8,124 nt of DNA from Anaerolineaceae bacterium (lineage in GTDB: Bacteria; Chloroflexota; Anaerolineae; JAAYZQ01), in the NCBI GenBank assembly GCA_012514775.1, contig JAAYZQ010000422.1, positions 1 through 8,124 on the forward strand. Reading direction: 5' to 3'. The translations under genes and the position numbers were made by a program. Within the stretch, counting starts at the first letter, position 1; the number at the start of each line of letters is the position of its first letter. The notes under the pieces are model-generated. The model did no database searches. It was not told where the DNA came from and saw only the letters and a program-made list of their open reading frames with translations. This document shows positions 6,804 to 8,124 of the stretch, in pieces.

Positions 6804-7463
6804 CTACTTGCGCGCCTTCTTGAGCAGGCGGGTCTTTCGTGCCTGCTGAATGAACAGCAACCCGTTCTTGCTCCCCGGCACAGCTCCCCGCACGAGGAGC
6901 AGGTTGCGCTCGGGATCGACCTTGACGACCTGCAATCCCTGCACCGTAACCCGCTCGTTGCCCATGCGCCCGGGCATCCGCTTGCCCTTGAAGACGCGAC
7001 CCGGGGTCGTGCAGGCTCCAATGGAGCCCGGTGCTCGGAGCCGGTCCGACTGGCCGTGCGTCTTCGGGCCGCCGCCAAAGCCGTGGCGCTTGACCACGCC
7101 GGCAAAGCCCTTGCCCTTCGAGCTTCCGGTTACGTCCACCAGCTCTCCGGACTCAAAGATGTCAACGGTCACCCGCTGGCCTTCTTCAAAGGGCGTGACA
7201 TCGTCTGGCGCCATCCGGAACTCGCGCAGGTGGCGCAACGCCGGAAGGTTGCTTTTTTGTAAGTGCTTCAACTCTGGTCTGGTCAAGCGCTTGGGCTTGA
7301 GCTCCTCAAACCCCATCTGCACGGCCGTATAGCCGTCGCGCTCGACCGTCTTGATCTGGGCCACATAACAGGGGCCTGCTTCTATGACGGTGACCGGAAT
7401 GACCTCGCCCCGTTCGTCGAACACCTGGGTCATGCCGACCTTCTTGCCTAAAATACCTTTCAT
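6804..7463 (-). CDS. rplC: 50S ribosomal protein L3
   Basis: L3 binds the 3' end of 23S rRNA, starts 50S assembly with L24, and sends a finger towards the peptidyl transferase centre. The 219-residue product begins [20 protein letters not shown], the family hallmark. It contains [20 protein letters not shown] (about residues 107-126), then the central extension [20 protein letters not shown] and [20 protein letters not shown]. It ends with [20 protein letters not shown] and a basic tail. An in-frame ATG four codons upstream (7473-7475) is rejected: it would translate the Shine-Dalgarno GGAGG, which sits 5 nt before the ATG at 7461-7463. The gene follows a structured 185-nt gap after rpsJ, the largest in the window, so it may be the control point for the downstream genes. 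Confidence 0.98.
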   Translation of the reverse strand: MKGILGKKVGMTQVFDERGEVIPVTVIEAGPCYVAQIKTVERDGYTAVQMGFEELKPKRLTRPELKHLQKSNLPALRHLREFRMAPDDVTPFEEGQRVTVDIFESGELVDVTGSSKGKGFAGVVKRHGFGGGPKTHGQSDRLRAPGSIGACTTPGRVFKGKRMPGRMGNERVTVQGLQVVKVDPERNLLLVRGAVPGSKNGLLFIQQARKTRLLKKARK

Positions 7464-7476
7464 ACCTGCCTCCATG

Positions 7477-7602
7477 GGACTGTCAGGCTAGGCGCACCTG
7501 CATCATCCCGCCGCGCTCCAGTATGCGGGCTTGTTGCCCTGCACTTGCAGCTCGGCTGAAAAGGTGTCGGCTCGGCCAGACTTGTGCGTCCAGCCTCAGT
7601 CC
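7477..7602 (-). promoter_or_regulatory. Candidate structured regulatory RNA domain upstream of rplC
   Basis: The gap between rpsJ and rplC holds a ~126-nt domain closed by a long-range helix. In the transcript GGACUG (7602-7597) pairs with CAGUCC (7482-7477). After a GA bulge on the 3' side, AGGCUGG (7596-7590) pairs with CUAGCCU (7491-7485), including one G-U. After an A-C mismatch, CGCAC (7588-7584) pairs with GUGCG (7497-7493). That is 18 pairs closing an 86-nt interior. Inside, GUGC-A-GGGC (7544-7536) and GCCC-GCAU (7530-7523) form a hairpin with loop AACAA. A further GC helix is possible between 7570-7576 and 7510-7516, with one mismatch. The 3' arm ends 3 nt before the rplC GGAGG. The layout resembles ribosomal-protein leader RNAs, but no known family is recognised. 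The ligand is unknown; L3 or L4 are guesses. Confidence 0.6.
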
Positions 7603-7603
7603 T

Positions 7604-7641
7604 GTTTAGTTGTCAAACTCTGTCCGTACCTGCACGGACAG
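7604..7641 (-). promoter_or_regulatory. Tandem hairpins directly after rpsJ stop
   Basis: Seven bases after the rpsJ stop codon the transcript has CUGUCCGU (7641-7634) and ACGGACAG (7627-7620), a perfect 8-bp stem around GCAGGU. One base later GUUUG (7618-7614) and UAAAC (7608-7604) can form a 5-bp stem around ACAAC. One base further on, the large domain before rplC begins. No U tract follows the first hairpin, so a standard rho-independent terminator is unlikely. It could protect or process the mRNA end between rpsJ and rplC, or be part of the adjoining domain. Confidence 0.5.
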
Positions 7642-7648
7642 CTCTTCC

Positions 7649-7957
7649 CTACAACTTGATCTCGATGTCGACCCCGGCCGGCAGTTGCAGCCGCATAAGC
7701 TGATCAACCGTCTTGGATCCAGGCTCGATTACGTCGATGAGTCGCTTATGCGTGCGAATCTCGAACTGCTCTCGCGAATCCTTGTCAATAAACGGCGAAC
7801 GAATGACGGTATACTTCTCAATGCGCGTTGGCAAGGGAACCGGCCCCACCACCTGGGCGCCCGTTCGCTCTGCCGTGTCGACAATTTGTCTCGCCGACTG
7901 ATCCAGGATCCGGTGATCGAAAGCCTTGAGTCGGATTCTTATCTTCTGCTTGGCCAT
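7649..7957 (-). CDS. rpsJ: 30S ribosomal protein S10
   Basis: S10 is a 30S head protein (also NusE, which with NusB takes part in transcription antitermination). The 102-residue product is complete. It starts [20 protein letters not shown], continues [20 protein letters not shown] and [20 protein letters not shown], and has [19 protein letters not shown]. It ends [17 protein letters not shown], all as in the family. The ATG lies 3 nt after GAGGAG. It sits 52 nt downstream of tuf, the common str-S10 junction, and is followed by an unusually long structured gap before rplC. Confidence 0.98.
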   Translation of the reverse strand: MAKQKIRIRLKAFDHRILDQSARQIVDTAERTGAQVVGPVPLPTRIEKYTVIRSPFIDKDSREQFEIRTHKRLIDVIEPGSKTVDQLMRLQLPAGVDIEIKL

Positions 7958-7979
7958 GGTCTCCTCATCACCACTCTGC

Positions 7980-7999
7980 GGCAGCCGTCATCGGCAGCC
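7980..7999 (-). promoter_or_regulatory. GC-rich hairpin between tuf and rpsJ
   Basis: In the transcript GGC-U-GCCG and CGGC-U-GCC flank an AUGA tetraloop: 7 pairs with one central U-U mismatch, perfectly symmetric. It lies about 10 nt after the tuf stop and about 15 nt before the rpsJ Shine-Dalgarno. No U tract follows, so it does not look like an intrinsic terminator. It may act as a stability or processing element between tuf and the S10 genes. Confidence 0.4.
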
Positions 8000-8009
8000 C
8001 GTGCTCCCA

Positions 8010-8124
8010 CTACTCCAGGACCTTGGAGATGACGCCAGAGCCGACGGTGCGCCCGCCTTCGCGGATGGCAAAGCGCGAGCCCGCCTCGATGGCCACCGGC
8101 ACGATGAGCTGTACCTTGATGGTC
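8010..8124 (-). CDS. tuf: Translation elongation factor EF-Tu, C-terminal end only
   Basis: EF-Tu is the GTPase that brings aminoacyl-tRNA to the ribosomal A site. Only the last 37 codons and the stop (TAG, 8010-8012) are present; the rest lies beyond base 8124. The visible peptide runs [20 protein letters not shown] followed by [17 protein letters not shown]. This is the end of beta-barrel domain 3, with the near-universal [21 protein letters not shown] signature. Bacterial EF-Tu is about 400 residues, so roughly 90% is missing because of the window edge, not truncation. The position just before rpsJ is typical for the str-S10 junction. Confidence 0.95.
   Translation of the reverse strand, partial: TIKVQLIVPVAIEAGSRFAIREGGRTVGSGVISKVLE

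Noticed and set aside
7018..7060. L3 lacks the glutamine that E. coli PrmB methylates (the GSIGQNQTPG region reads [10 protein letters not shown])
   Set aside because: Many non-proteobacterial L3 proteins also lack it; this is ordinary family variation.
7611..7616. Perfect TTGACA (-35-like) on the minus strand upstream of rplC
   Set aside because: No TATAAT-like sequence at 16-18 nt spacing, where the sequence is GC-rich. It also falls within a small stem-loop, so a promoter call is not supported.
7620..7641. Possible rho-independent terminator after rpsJ
   Set aside because: The stem is good, but the following bases are AGUUUGACAACU, not a U run, and co-oriented operon genes continue directly downstream.
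1..8124. tRNA or rRNA genes, CRISPR arrays, insertion sequences, attachment sites, prophage or toxin genes
   Set aside because: None seen. Genes occupy nearly the whole window; the only gaps longer than 90 nt are 7464-7648 and 5719-5814, and both are described as structured RNA candidates.

Overview
The window is a continuous block of ribosomal protein genes, all on the minus strand, so transcription runs from high to low coordinates. In transcribed order it holds: the 3' end of tuf (EF-Tu); the S10 cluster rpsJ, rplC, rplD, rplW, rplB, rpsS, rplV, rpsC, rplP, rpmC, rpsQ; and the spc cluster rplN, rplX, rplE, rpsN, rpsH, rplF. Both end genes are cut by the window edges (tuf lacks its N-terminal part, rplF its last residues). 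The gene order is the classic bacterial str-S10-spc arrangement. I see no tRNA, rRNA, mobile element, CRISPR array or foreign gene.

Organism: the DNA is GC-rich (about 60% by eye). The protein sequences look most like Chloroflexota, perhaps an Anaerolineae/Caldilineae-type lineage, judging from recalled family sequences of L4, L2 and S3 and from the zinc-ribbon forms of S14 and L24. This is an inference from memory, not a database result.

Layout: most genes are separated by 9-60 nt, or overlap by 4 nt (rplP/rpmC and rpmC/rpsQ, both ATGA), and most have a clear purine-rich Shine-Dalgarno sequence. This fits one long co-transcribed, translationally coupled operon. The products assemble on the two ribosomal subunits: S10, S19, S3, S17, S14 and S8 on the 30S; L3, L4, L23, L2, L22, L16, L29, L14, L24, L5 and L6 on the 50S. 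EF-Tu delivers aminoacyl-tRNA to the ribosome. No intrinsic terminator or convincing promoter is visible.

The non-routine part is the non-coding RNA between genes. The largest gap (rpsJ-rplC, 185 nt) appears folded almost end to end. It has an 8-bp hairpin just after the rpsJ stop, a small second hairpin, then a domain of about 126 nt closed by a long-range helix of 18 pairs that ends 3 nt before the rplC Shine-Dalgarno. The rplW-rplB gap (96 nt) also contains a long imperfect hairpin, and smaller hairpins lie in the tuf-rpsJ, rplC-rplD and rpsC-rplP gaps. These are candidate cis-regulatory or RNA-processing elements inside the S10 operon. In the proteins, the main oddities are an enlarged L24 and a substitution in the conserved HPHGGGE-loop region of L2.
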